A stretch of 11,575 bases of DNA from Flavobacteriales bacterium. GTDB taxonomy: Bacteria; Bacteroidota; Bacteroidia; Flavobacteriales; Flavobacteriaceae. The notes beneath the pieces were generated by a model. It was not told the DNA's origin and searched no databases. It was given only the letters and a program-made list of their open reading frames with translations. The position numbers and the translations under genes were made by a program. Below, piece after piece: positions 1 to 6,112 of this stretch (within the stretch, counting starts at the first letter, position 1; every line of letters starts with the position of its first letter). The stretch is taken from assembly GCA_027008965.1 (NCBI GenBank), contig JALVDN010000157.1, positions 1 through 11,575 of the forward strand, read 5' to 3'.

Positions 1-1
1 A

Positions 2-538
2 GAAATTATCCGTGCCTTGCGGGAAGTAACCGCTTCCCCTTTCCGCGTGGATGCCAATGCCGCCTGGAACATCAACAAAACCATTGAAATGAGCCGTTGG
101 TTAAAAGAAAGGAATGTGGAATTTATTGAGCAACCTTTGCCTGCGGGTTTGGAAGATAATTTGAAACAACATCTGGATCAAATGGCCCTTCCCGTTTTGG
201 CCGATGAATCTTGTAAAACCGAAAATGATTTGGATACTTGTTTGGAATCTTTCCACGGAATCAACGTAAAACTCACCAAAGCAGGCGGCATAACGCCGGC
301 ATATGAAATGCTCAAAAAAGCCAAAAACGCAGGTAAAAAAACCATGATCGGTTGCATGACCGAATCTTCCATCGGCATTTCTGCGGCAGCACAACTTTTG
401 GGTTTATGTGATTATGCCGACCTGGATGGCGCACTTCTTCTCGCCAAAGACTTGGCGAAAGGTGTCAAAATAACTGCTCGGGGAAATATTTATCCTGCCA
501 CACCGGGGAATGGAGTTGTATTCAAAGAAAATCTATAA
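2..538 (+). CDS. Dipeptide epimerase (enolase superfamily), C-terminal part, 5' end cut by window
   Basis: The reading frame is open from base 2, so the visible 178 residues are the C-terminal barrel half of a longer protein of the muconate-lactonizing/L-Ala-D/L-Glu epimerase branch. Family members epimerise dipeptides such as L-Ala-D-Glu released from peptidoglycan. The three metal ligands expected of the superfamily are present: the Asp of VDAN (codon at 50-52), the Glu of FIEQPL, and the Asp of LADES. The Lys of INVKLTKAGG is the expected second catalytic base. The downstream motif ADLDGALLL carries the Asp-x-Asp that in characterised Ala-Glu epimerases binds the dipeptide amino group, which favours dipeptide epimerase over a muconate enzyme. 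The first catalytic Lys lies before the window. The 3' end overlaps the convergent membrane-protein gene by 6 bases. Family assignment is firm; exact substrate is inferred. Confidence 0.88.
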   Translation, partial: EIIRALREVTASPFRVDANAAWNINKTIEMSRWLKERNVEFIEQPLPAGLEDNLKQHLDQMALPVLADESCKTENDLDTCLESFHGINVKLTKAGGITPAYEMLKKAKNAGKKTMIGCMTESSIGISAAAQLLGLCDYADLDGALLLAKDLAKGVKITARGNIYPATPGNGVVFKENL

Positions 539-964
539 CCAATTTTTCCAAGGAATACGGCTTAAAACCAACAACAAACCCAACCCGTAAAAAATAATAA
601 TGGAAAGAAATTTCCTTTTGCTCTCAATCTGATAAAACATTCGCCTGAATCCATACAACAAAAACAAAAGCGCAATCAAATTCATCACGGGATGCTCCAC
701 AAAAATCAATCGTAAATCCGGATTTTTCATAATATAACCCATCCCTTCATCTTTGAAATAATGAAAATGCGGAGACGTTAAATACGTGATTACCCCCAAC
801 AAAATTTGCAACACAAAAACAATCAACGTAAAAAGGGCCAATCTCAAATCCAACTCTGTTCTATATTTCCGCCCCATAAAAAACCCGGCTAAATGATGCC
901 CTATCACACCTGCCAACATAAATAAAGTAAAAAATGCCCAAGAAGAATGAATAGAAACCCACAT
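533..964 (-). CDS. Small four-helix membrane protein, cytochrome-B-like Bacteroidota family
   Basis: A 143-residue integral membrane protein with four predicted hydrophobic helices, roughly residues 4-26, 42-64, 90-108 and 118-137. His6 sits in helix 1, a His-His pair at 23-24 near its end, and His91 in an EHP motif at the start of helix 3. The protein ends with a typical SRIPW segment. I recognise the pattern from Bacteroidota proteins often labelled 'cytochrome B' in genome annotations, but no function is established and heme binding is only a guess from the helix histidines. The ATG at 964 is preceded by a perfect TATATTTG box 24 bases upstream, so it is probably transcribed on its own. 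Its stop codon falls inside the last codons of the convergent epimerase gene. Confidence 0.8.
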   Translation of the reverse strand: MWVSIHSSWAFFTLFMLAGVIGHHLAGFFMGRKYRTELDLRLALFTLIVFVLQILLGVITYLTSPHFHYFKDEGMGYIMKNPDLRLIFVEHPVMNLIALLFLLYGFRRMFYQIESKRKFLSIIIFYGLGLLLVLSRIPWKNWL

Positions 965-988
965 AATTTAGAATGATTTTAATTAACA

Positions 989-996
989 CAAATATA
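989..996 (-). promoter_or_regulatory. Promoter -7 box (TATATTTG) for the membrane-protein gene
   Basis: On the minus strand the sequence is TATATTTG, a full match to the Bacteroidota -7 consensus TAnnTTTG, ending 24 bases before the ATG at 964. I see no convincing TTTG -33 element at the usual spacing, so the call rests on the -7 box and its position. Confidence 0.5.
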
Positions 997-1028
997 ATCA
1001 AAAAGCATTTAAGAGAATATAATTTTTT

Positions 1029-1184
1029 CCGGGCGCCTTATGGCGTGCTCCGTTTAAATCTTGCTCGGCTCAAGCTGTTTTTATAAATGGTGTTGCGGGG
1101 TCTTGTCGTCTTCGCTCCAAGCCTCCTCGCACCAATAAAAACTCGCTTTCGCCTTTGCAAGGATAACACTACGCCCGCCGGCGC
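1029..1184. repeat. Palindromic, GC-richer intergenic element (element A)
   Basis: A stretch clearly richer in G and C than its AT-rich flanks, and bounded by GGGCG (1031-1035) and its complement CGCCC (1172-1176). Inside lies an imperfect palindrome: the arm starting TTTTTAT (1078-1084), followed by TGGTG and GCG, is answered by CGCACCA and ATAAAAA (ending 1141). Between the arms a second short pair, CTTG and CAAG, can form the stem tip, and CTTG/CAAG also frames a small hairpin at 1060-1074. The short reading frame across it (1038-1229, minus) has no recognisable content and is probably not a gene. The layout looks like a dispersed intergenic repeat or small non-autonomous element. Only one copy lies in this window, so repeat status is inferred. 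Confidence 0.5.
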
Positions 1185-1341
1185 ATAATCAGTAGATATA
1201 AATTTTAAAAACCATGCGAGAGAAAACAAGTGAGATCATGCGTCCAAAGTATTTTAAAGGATACAGGTTTTCCGAGCTGTACAGTAAAGCACCCATGACA
1301 GTTCAGGGAGATAGATAATATCTTTTTTTTTTTTTAAATTC
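1185..1341. other. Gene-free stretch downstream of the PorP/SprF gene
   Basis: AT-rich sequence with no supported gene. It contains an 8-base perfect palindrome CTGTACAG (1277-1284) and a run of 13 T (1323-1335), which is a run of A on the strand of the PorP/SprF gene just after its stop. I see no hairpin with a U-tract here, so no intrinsic terminator for that gene is evident. Confidence 0.5.
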
Positions 1342-2328
1342 TTATCTGAGATGCGGACAACCGTATGTGGGATCCACGGTTTTACATCCGAAATTATATC
1401 CCAGAGAAAGTTGATGAAAACCTCCCGTTCCGAAAGTATTACCTGCAATAGAATGGGTGTAGATATAGGTTATAATGAAATTCTTATAATAGAATCCGGC
1501 CAAAGGAGAAATGTGCTGGAGCGATCCGTAGGGACTATTATCCAAATACATTCTATAGGAAGCACCCCAGTAAAAAGTCCCGGACGGAAGTTCGTGATAG
1601 AATTTCAAATTTCCGTCGGCAATGATATTTCCGTTGAATTCCTTGTATTGTACCATGAAAGATGGTTCGATATGAAACGTTCCTCTTGTTCTAATGAAAT
1701 AGCCTATATGACCTACATAGTTCCTGAGATTGACGTTTTCCAATCCGGGTGAGTATAAAGGACGCACCATATTTAAAAGATTTTTCACACTCCCCAAAAG
1801 GAAAAAGTTTTGCACGTGATAAGCAAAACCTACGTCTATATTAAAATAGCCTTCACTTTGTAAAGTATAGGCAATGACGGGATCAAAGTCACTCGGGTCA
1901 AAACTTGTTTGGTCCAATTGATGCATCACATACATGGCACTTATCCCAAATGAAAGTTGATTTAATGTTCTACCCCGGCTGAGTTTCAAATGTTGTGCAA
2001 AAGCCAGTTGAATTCCTTTTTGGGAATGATATCCGTTTCTGTCATTAAAAAGGATGAATCCATAACCTGATGAGGAGCCGAGATGAGAACTCAAAGATAA
2101 TGTTTGCAGCATGGGAAAATCTTTCACCCCGGCCCATTGCATTCTTCCGGTCAACCTGATTTTATTACAAAAGCTGGCACCGGCCATAGCCGGATGTATA
2201 AGAAAAAGATTATCTGTTAAATGATCGTAATAAATGGGTACTCCTTCTTGCGCTTTCATTCCCGAAGGTATATTCAAAAAAAAGGTGACAATAATGAGGC
2301 TTATGATATTTACTTTAAAAACTTTCAT
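1342..2328 (-). CDS. PorP/SprF family type IX secretion system membrane protein
   Basis: A 328-residue protein with an N-terminal signal peptide (hydrophobic residues about 7-22, likely cleavage after KA near residue 26). The mature start resembles PorP/SprF proteins closely: PIYYDHLTDNLFLIHPAMAG, then LTGRMQWAGVKDFPMLQTLS, and a LFNDRNGYHSQKGIQLAFA segment, followed by alternating amphipathic strands typical of an outer-membrane barrel. The C-terminal region has GGFHQLSLGYNFGCK and ends with a second Cys in GCPHLR, also typical. Family members support T9SS secretion or surface attachment of specific cargo such as gliding adhesins, usually beside a large partner gene. No such partner is visible here. 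It follows ftsY by 57 bases on the same strand; a near match to the -7 box (TATTTTTA, 2359-2366) could be its own promoter. Family firm, cargo unknown. Confidence 0.9.
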   Translation of the reverse strand: MKVFKVNIISLIIVTFFLNIPSGMKAQEGVPIYYDHLTDNLFLIHPAMAGASFCNKIRLTGRMQWAGVKDFPMLQTLSLSSHLGSSSGYGFILFNDRNGYHSQKGIQLAFAQHLKLSRGRTLNQLSFGISAMYVMHQLDQTSFDPSDFDPVIAYTLQSEGYFNIDVGFAYHVQNFFLLGSVKNLLNMVRPLYSPGLENVNLRNYVGHIGYFIRTRGTFHIEPSFMVQYKEFNGNIIADGNLKFYHELPSGTFYWGASYRMYLDNSPYGSLQHISPLAGFYYKNFIITYIYTHSIAGNTFGTGGFHQLSLGYNFGCKTVDPTYGCPHLR

Positions 2329-2385
2329 AACATAATTTGTATAGACGTCAGATGTTCGTAAAAATAGTAAAAAAATCCATATGAA

Positions 2386-3339
2386 TTATTTTTCACTAAA
2401 AAAGGAATCAACAAATTCATATTTGTCAAATTCTTGCAAATCTTCCATTTTTTCGCCCACGCCAATATATTTTACGGGGATTTCAAATTGATCGGAAATA
2501 CCTATTACCACACCTCCTTTGGCTGTTCCGTCGAGCTTGGTTACGGCCAAAGCCGTTACATCGGTGGCTTTGGTGAATTCTTTGGCTTGTTCAAATGCAT
2601 TTTGTCCGGTTGTGCCGTCAAGTACCAAGAGGACTTCATGGGGTGCTTCGGTCACCAGTTTTTTCATCACCCGTTTTACTTTGGACAACTCATTCATCAA
2701 GTTGATTTTGTTGTGTAGCCTGCCGGCAGTATCAATCAAAACCACGTCTACATCGTGATGCAACGCATGATGAAGTGTATCGTAAGCCACCGAAGCAGGG
2801 TCGCTTCCCGGTTTTTGTTTGATGAGCGGAACGCCGGCGCGCTCGGCCCAGATTTCCAATTGATCTATAGCGGCGGCACGGAAAGTATCCGCGGCACCGA
2901 TCACTACTTTTTTTCCTTGGGTTTTGAATTTATGAGCCAGTTTACCGATGGTGGTGGTTTTACCAACCCCATTGACCCCCACCACCATGATCACATAGGG
3001 TTTGGTATTTTCCGGAGTAAATTTGGTTTTTCCCGTTTCTTGCTCAGCCAGCAATCCTGCAATTTCTTCACGCAGAATTTGATTTAATTCGGACGTGCCC
3101 AAATATTTATCGCGTGCTACTCTGTTTTCTATTCGCTCAATAATTTTTAAAGTGGTTTCTACCCCTACATCCGAAGTGATCAAAACTTCTTCCAAATTGT
3201 CTAAAACCTCGTCGTCCACTTTGGATTTTCCGGCTATGGCTTTGCTGAGTTTACCAAAAAAACTTTTTTTGGTTTTTTCCAAACCTTTATCCAGTGATTC
3301 TTTTTCTTTTTTAGAAAATATACGTTTAAATAGTGCCAT
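2386..3339 (-). CDS. ftsY: Signal recognition particle receptor FtsY
   Basis: A 317-residue SRP GTPase, the membrane receptor that docks ribosome-nascent-chain-SRP complexes for co-translational insertion. The N domain covers about residues 1-105 and the G domain the rest. Visible GTPase elements are the P-loop GVNGVGKTTT (121-130), DTFRAAA (151-157), DTAGR (203-207), TKLDG (267-271) and the FtsY-type closing motif GVGEKMEDLQEFD (293-305). The long acidic A domain of enterobacterial FtsY is absent; the N-terminus is short and Lys-rich instead, as in many non-proteobacterial FtsY proteins. It lies directly after rpmB-rpmG-DUF4295, the usual Bacteroidota order, but is separated from them by an intrinsic terminator followed at once by a perfect -7 box, so it appears to be transcribed separately. 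The rimO gene that I would expect next is not here; a PorP/SprF gene follows. Confidence 0.97.
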   Translation of the reverse strand: MALFKRIFSKKEKESLDKGLEKTKKSFFGKLSKAIAGKSKVDDEVLDNLEEVLITSDVGVETTLKIIERIENRVARDKYLGTSELNQILREEIAGLLAEQETGKTKFTPENTKPYVIMVVGVNGVGKTTTIGKLAHKFKTQGKKVVIGAADTFRAAAIDQLEIWAERAGVPLIKQKPGSDPASVAYDTLHHALHHDVDVVLIDTAGRLHNKINLMNELSKVKRVMKKLVTEAPHEVLLVLDGTTGQNAFEQAKEFTKATDVTALAVTKLDGTAKGGVVIGISDQFEIPVKYIGVGEKMEDLQEFDKYEFVDSFFSEK

Positions 3340-3356
3340 TTTCTTTTTTCTTTTTT

Positions 3357-3364
3357 CAAATATA
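3357..3364 (-). promoter_or_regulatory. Promoter -7 box (TATATTTG) for ftsY
   Basis: On the minus strand TATATTTG matches TAnnTTTG fully and ends 17 bases before the ftsY ATG. Its first base is the last base of the U-tract of the upstream terminator, so terminator and promoter are fused. No TTTG -33 element is seen at normal spacing; the hairpin occupies that position. Confidence 0.5.
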
Positions 3365-3389
3365 AAAAAAGCCGCACAAGTGCGGCTTT
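3364..3389 (-). terminator. Intrinsic terminator after DUF4295
   Basis: Read on the minus strand this is a 9-bp perfect stem (AAAGCCGCA with TGCGGCTTT), a four-base loop and a run of seven T. It lies 28 bases after the DUF4295 stop and 24 bases before ftsY. It is the best-formed intrinsic terminator in the window and marks the end of the ribosomal-protein run. Confidence 0.9.
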
Positions 3390-3417
3390 ATTAAACTCTC
3401 AATGAAAATGTTTTCAA

Positions 3418-3570
3418 TCACTTGTTTTTCAGATATTCTTTTGCCACATCGGCGTTCATCACTTTTTCTTCAAAAGTGTATGCTCCGGTTTTCGGGTTTT
3501 TCACCGCTCTGATTACTTTGGTGAACTTCTTGGAACCGGTTTGAAGGGTTGCTACAACTTTCTTTGCCAT
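3418..3570 (-). CDS. DUF4295 family small protein
   Basis: A 50-residue basic protein beginning MAKKVVATLQTGSKKFTKVI and ending with VAKEYLKNK. It is not in the usual range of automatic ORF lists because of its length. I recognise it as DUF4295, a small Bacteroidota family regularly found between rpmG and ftsY. The function is not established; the Lys-rich composition and the constant position in a ribosomal operon suggest a ribosome-associated protein, which is inference. The ATG at 3570 lies 11 bases after the rpmG stop, and the gene is followed by the strong terminator, making it the last gene of the run. Codon reading was done by hand and gives one uninterrupted frame. Confidence 0.88.
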   Translation of the reverse strand: MAKKVVATLQTGSKKFTKVIRAVKNPKTGAYTFEEKVMNADVAKEYLKNK

Positions 3571-3581
3571 GGTCTATCGTA

Positions 3582-3767
3582 TTATTTGATTTCTTTGTGA
3601 ATGGTATAACGTTTCAAAATGGGGTTGTATTTCCTGAGCTCCAAACGTTCAGGTGTATTTTTCTTGTTTTTGGTGGTGATATACCTGGATGTTCCCGGCA
3701 ATCCCGATTTTTTATGTTCTGTGCATTCCAATATTACTTGCACTCTATTTCCTTTTTTCTTGGCCAT
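3582..3767 (-). CDS. rpmG: 50S ribosomal protein L33
   Basis: A 61-residue L33 with the typical start MAKKKGNRVQVILECTEHK, central SRYITTKNKKNTPERLELRKYNP and basic end. Only one Cys (residue 15) is present and both CxxC pairs of the zinc-binding form are absent, so this is the zinc-independent form. It starts 5 bases after the rpmB stop and is followed 11 bases later by DUF4295, consistent with one transcript. L33 sits near the ribosomal E site on the large subunit. Confidence 0.96.
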   Translation of the reverse strand: MAKKKGNRVQVILECTEHKKSGLPGTSRYITTKNKKNTPERLELRKYNPILKRYTIHKEIK

Positions 3768-3772
3768 GATAC

Positions 3773-4018
3773 TTAAATTTTACGGGTTAGATAACCTTTT
3801 TCTTTGGCACGCTTCAAAGCTTCTTCTATACCAACTTTGTCAATGAGTCTCAAACCGTCTTTACTCACCTTCAAAACAATCCATCGATCTTCGCTCGGCA
3901 GGTAAAAGCGTTTTTTGAATAAATTCACTCTAAACTTCCGCTTGGTTTTATTGTGTGCATGAGAGACATTGTGTCCGCTCATGGGTTTTTTTCCTGTTAT
4001 TTCACATATTTGTGACAT
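3773..4018 (-). CDS. rpmB: 50S ribosomal protein L28
   Basis: An 81-residue L28. The signature start SQICEITGKKPMSGHNVSHA is followed by NKTKRKFRVNLFKKRFYLP and the C-terminal KVSKDGLRLIDKVG. A single Cys is present, so it lacks the four-Cys zinc site, matching the zinc-free L33 next door. The ATG at 4018 lies 21 bases after the rplI stop with no terminator or -7 box between, so it looks transcribed with rpsF-rpsR-rplI. In the Bacteroidota genomes I recall, these two groups are often separate, so the join is worth noting. Confidence 0.97.
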   Translation of the reverse strand: MSQICEITGKKPMSGHNVSHAHNKTKRKFRVNLFKKRFYLPSEDRWIVLKVSKDGLRLIDKVGIEEALKRAKEKGYLTRKI

Positions 4019-4039
4019 GACTTTTTGTTTTTTTACGGA

Positions 4040-4555
4040 TTATTCTTCTGATTCGGATTGCACTTCTTCTTCAGGTTGTTCTTTTACAGGTTCTTCTTTT
4101 TGAACTTCCTCCAATTTGACTACCTCAAACGGCAAATCAACAACCACTTCTCTATGCAATCTGACTTTGGCAACATATTTACCCAATCTTTTCACATTTC
4201 CTCCCGGTACGATGATATATTTTCTGTCAATATCAAATCCGGCTTCTTTCAAAAATTCCGCAATATTGGCATTATTCACGGAACCGAATAATTTTCCGGC
4301 TTTTCCTGCTTTAGCAAAAATTCTAACGGATAATGCTTGAAGTTTTTCGGCCATTTTTTTGGCTTCATCAATCAAGTGTTTTTCTTTATGAGCTTGTTGA
4401 CGAAGCTTTTCCTCCAATTGTTTCTTAGCCGACGGCGTTGCCATCACGGCATAGCCTTGAGGAATCAAGTAGTTTCTAGCATATCCGTTCTTCACTTCAA
4501 CGATATCATCCTTGAAGCCTAAGTTTTCTACATCCTTCAACAATATAATTTCCAT
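4040..4555 (-). CDS. rplI: 50S ribosomal protein L9
   Basis: A 171-residue L9. The N-terminal rRNA-binding domain is clear (MEIILLKDVENLGFKDDIVE, then the Gly-rich VKNGYARNYLIPQGYA, residues 21-36). A long connecting helix covers about residues 41-75 and the C-terminal domain about 76-148, including GKLFGSVNNANIAEFL. A Glu-rich tail of about 22 residues follows (149-171), beyond the 148-150 residues of most L9 proteins; acidic tails of this kind occur in other Bacteroidota as far as I recall. It starts 9 bases after rpsR and is the third gene of the classical S6-S18-L9 set. Confidence 0.97.
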   Translation of the reverse strand: MEIILLKDVENLGFKDDIVEVKNGYARNYLIPQGYAVMATPSAKKQLEEKLRQQAHKEKHLIDEAKKMAEKLQALSVRIFAKAGKAGKLFGSVNNANIAEFLKEAGFDIDRKYIIVPGGNVKRLGKYVAKVRLHREVVVDLPFEVVKLEEVQKEEPVKEQPEEEVQSESEE

Positions 4556-4564
4556 GACTTCAAA

Positions 4565-4855
4565 TTATTTTAACATATCGGTTACAAACGGTAATAATGC
4601 CAAATGTCTAGCCCTTTTTATGGCTTTGGCCACTTTACGCTGATTCTTTTGGCTCAATCCTGTAATTCGGCGCGGCAATATTTTGCCTTGCTCGTTTAAA
4701 AATTGCAATAAAAAATCAGGGTCTTTGTAATCCACATATTTGATACCCCATTTCTTCAACCGGTCGGATTTCTTTACTTCCTTTTTGGTTTCAATATCCA
4801 GCGGTGTTAGAAACCTGATTTCCGACTCTTTTTTATTTTGATCTAATATGGACAT
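4565..4855 (-). CDS. rpsR: 30S ribosomal protein S18
   Basis: A 96-residue S18. The conserved core runs from about residue 42 to the end: YKDPDFLLQFLNEQGKILP, then RRITGLSQKNQRKVAKAIK and RARHLALLPFV. The N-terminal 40 residues are a variable Lys-rich extension, longer than in E. coli S18 (75 residues). S18 binds S6 on the platform of the small subunit, in keeping with rpsF lying 3 bases upstream and the tight spacing of the set. Confidence 0.97.
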   Translation of the reverse strand: MSILDQNKKESEIRFLTPLDIETKKEVKKSDRLKKWGIKYVDYKDPDFLLQFLNEQGKILPRRITGLSQKNQRKVAKAIKRARHLALLPFVTDMLK

Positions 4856-4858
4856 GGC

Positions 4859-5203
4859 TTAGGACTTTTTTTCTTTGATTTTCTTTCTTCTTTTTTCTGC
4901 CCATTCGGCGGCATATTTGTCTAATTTGACAACCAAATGTCGCATCACTCGCTCATCCCTTCTGTATTCCAAGTCAAGCTTTTCAATCAATTCCGGTTCA
5001 GCTTTGAATTCTATCAAATGATAGAAACCGGTTTTTTTGTGTTGAATCGGGTAGGCCAATTTCTTGAGCCCCCAATCTTCTTCCCAGATGATTTCCGCAC
5101 CGTTAGAGGTTAGAAAATCTCTGAATTTCTTAACTGCTTCCTCTACCTGCTCCGCAGATAGAACGGGAGTTAAAATGAAAACAGTTTCGTAGTGATTTTT
5201 CAT
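4859..5203 (-). CDS. rpsF: 30S ribosomal protein S6
   Basis: A 114-residue S6 starting MKNHYETVFILTPVLSAEQ. The fold markers are present: the N-terminal strand, helix with EEAVKKFRDFL, WGLKKLAYPI, GFYHLIEFKAEP and the C-terminal RDERVMRHLVVK, then a Lys-rich tail. The frame stays open upstream to a TTG at 5246-5248, but that codon lies inside the -7 promoter box, so the ATG at 5203 is the correct start. S6 pairs with S18, encoded next. This is the promoter-proximal gene of a six-gene run ending at DUF4295. Confidence 0.96.
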   Translation of the reverse strand: MKNHYETVFILTPVLSAEQVEEAVKKFRDFLTSNGAEIIWEEDWGLKKLAYPIQHKKTGFYHLIEFKAEPELIEKLDLEYRRDERVMRHLVVKLDKYAAEWAEKRRKKIKEKKS

Positions 5204-5245
5204 GTTAAATAATATCAATAATTTATATTCCCCTAATTGGGCGTG

Positions 5246-5253
5246 CAAATATA
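5246..5253 (-). promoter_or_regulatory. Promoter -7 box (TATATTTG) for the rpsF run
   Basis: TATATTTG on the minus strand, a full match to TAnnTTTG, 42 bases before the rpsF ATG and 28 bases after the stop of the upstream gene. A transcript starting just after it would have a leader of about 35-40 bases that includes a weak CCC/GGG hairpin (5231-5241). No good -33 TTTG is visible. Confidence 0.55.
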
Positions 5254-5280
5254 GAAATTTTTACAATGAAATGAAAATGA

Positions 5281-6069
5281 TTATTTTTTTAGCAAACCAT
5301 AAATCCCTTGATTTTGTCCGGTATGTATTATCAAAATATAGGTTCCGCTTTGTAATCCCGAAAGATTTAGCGGGAAAGAGGGCTTTTCTTTCTCCATCAC
5401 CATTTTACCGGATGTATCAAGTATCCTGATAGATTGGACGGTTTGATCCGTATTATTTTTTATAAACAAATGATTTGCAACCGGATTGGGATAAAAATTG
5501 ATTCCGGGTATGGTTGTTTCTTGAATATTTGTCGTGTTTTCCTGAATGGTAAGTTGATATGTAACCGGTGTGTCGCCACTTGTTGAATTATTGGCATTGG
5601 TTGCATTGACCGCCGCATAAAAGGTGACCGGCCCTTGACTTGTTGAAGGAGCTTGCCATCTGAACGTCCACGAAGTTTGTGTGGTCCCGCTTGAAGTATG
5701 TTCAATGTATTGATTATTGCTCAAGGTTTGGGTATATGCATCCAAACTTTGAAACGAACCTGTTTTTTGATTTTGATTATTTTCGGCCGTCATTTGAAAG
5801 CCGTGTTTGGAAGAATTGGAACTCACGCTCAAAGTCAATTCATATACTTGTGCGGGTGTGTATCCTTGTGCCGGAATATTGGAAGTCAAACTGACAACAG
5901 GATTATAGTTTTGTGAGGGCGAGTGACATTGCGTGCAAGTGTTACCTCCATCTCCGGGAGAACCTGTATAACCTGCCGGCGGACCTGATGTATAACTCCA
6001 AATCATTATCAACCCCGCTAAAACGGGAGAAATCAATATTAAAAGTTTGTATTTATTTTTCATATTCAT
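5281..6069 (-). CDS. Secreted choice-of-anchor V / CxxCH protein with T9SS type A sorting domain
   Basis: Two in-frame ATGs (6069 and 6063) give a protein of 262 or 260 residues; upstream codons of the open frame would run into coaX and are rejected. Residues below use the 6063 start. A signal peptide (hydrophobic about 7-22) is followed by PPAGYTGSPGDGGNTCTQCH, with CTQCH at 43-47, a motif of the c-type heme form. The middle (about 55-175) is a beta-rich domain with HGFQMTAENNQ and TSWTFRWQAPS, the pattern I associate with the choice-of-anchor V/Reeler-like family. The C-terminal about 75 residues are a T9SS type A sorting domain: NFYPNPVANHLFIKN, then ILDTSGKMV and SGTYILIIHTG. It should be secreted through the T9SS to the surface or outside. 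Function unknown. It is divergent from coaX with 43 bases between them. Confidence 0.88.
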   Translation of the reverse strand: MNMKNKYKLLILISPVLAGLIMIWSYTSGPPAGYTGSPGDGGNTCTQCHSPSQNYNPVVSLTSNIPAQGYTPAQVYELTLSVSSNSSKHGFQMTAENNQNQKTGSFQSLDAYTQTLSNNQYIEHTSSGTTQTSWTFRWQAPSTSQGPVTFYAAVNATNANNSTSGDTPVTYQLTIQENTTNIQETTIPGINFYPNPVANHLFIKNNTDQTVQSIRILDTSGKMVMEKEKPSFPLNLSGLQSGTYILIIHTGQNQGIYGLLKK

Positions 6070-6112
6070 ACATTTGGGAAACAATATATAAATTTTTTCA
6101 AAGAAAAAAGTA
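6070..6112. promoter_or_regulatory. Divergent promoter region between the T9SS-sorted gene and coaX
   Basis: This 43-base AT-rich gap must hold the start signals of both transcripts unless promoters lie inside the genes. On the minus strand TATATTGT and on the plus strand TAAATTTT (6089-6096) are partial matches to TAnnTTTG; TTTG at 6073-6076 on the plus strand is only 12 bases from the latter, too near for a standard promoter. Region call is positional; exact boxes are uncertain. Confidence 0.35.

Noticed and set aside
1038..1229. Open frame of 63 codons (minus) across element A
   Set aside because: Its product is Arg-rich with no family resemblance, and the frame lies within the palindromic element; GC-rich structure explains the lack of stops.
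1323..1335. Run of 13 T as a phase-variable tract
   Set aside because: It lies after the PorP/SprF stop codon and far from any promoter box, so slippage would not change a reading frame or promoter spacing. Its exact length may also be a sequencing uncertainty.
1254..1448. Open frame of 64 codons (minus) at the end of the PorP/SprF gene
   Set aside because: It overlaps the well-supported PorP/SprF C-terminus in another frame and crosses the A/T homopolymer; no recognisable content.
5204..5245. S6:S18-binding autoregulatory leader in rpsF
   Set aside because: Only a weak CCC/GGG hairpin (5231-5241) is present and I see no CCG-containing bulge of the known motif. The leader is too short and AT-rich to support the call.
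5204..5248. Longer S6 with 15 extra N-terminal residues from a TTG at 5246-5248
   Set aside because: The TTG is part of the TATATTTG promoter box, and the shorter start gives the standard S6 N-terminus.
6073..6096. Full promoter for coaX (TTTG plus TAAATTTT)
   Set aside because: The spacer is only 12 bases and the -7 box has a mismatch, so only a regional call is justified.
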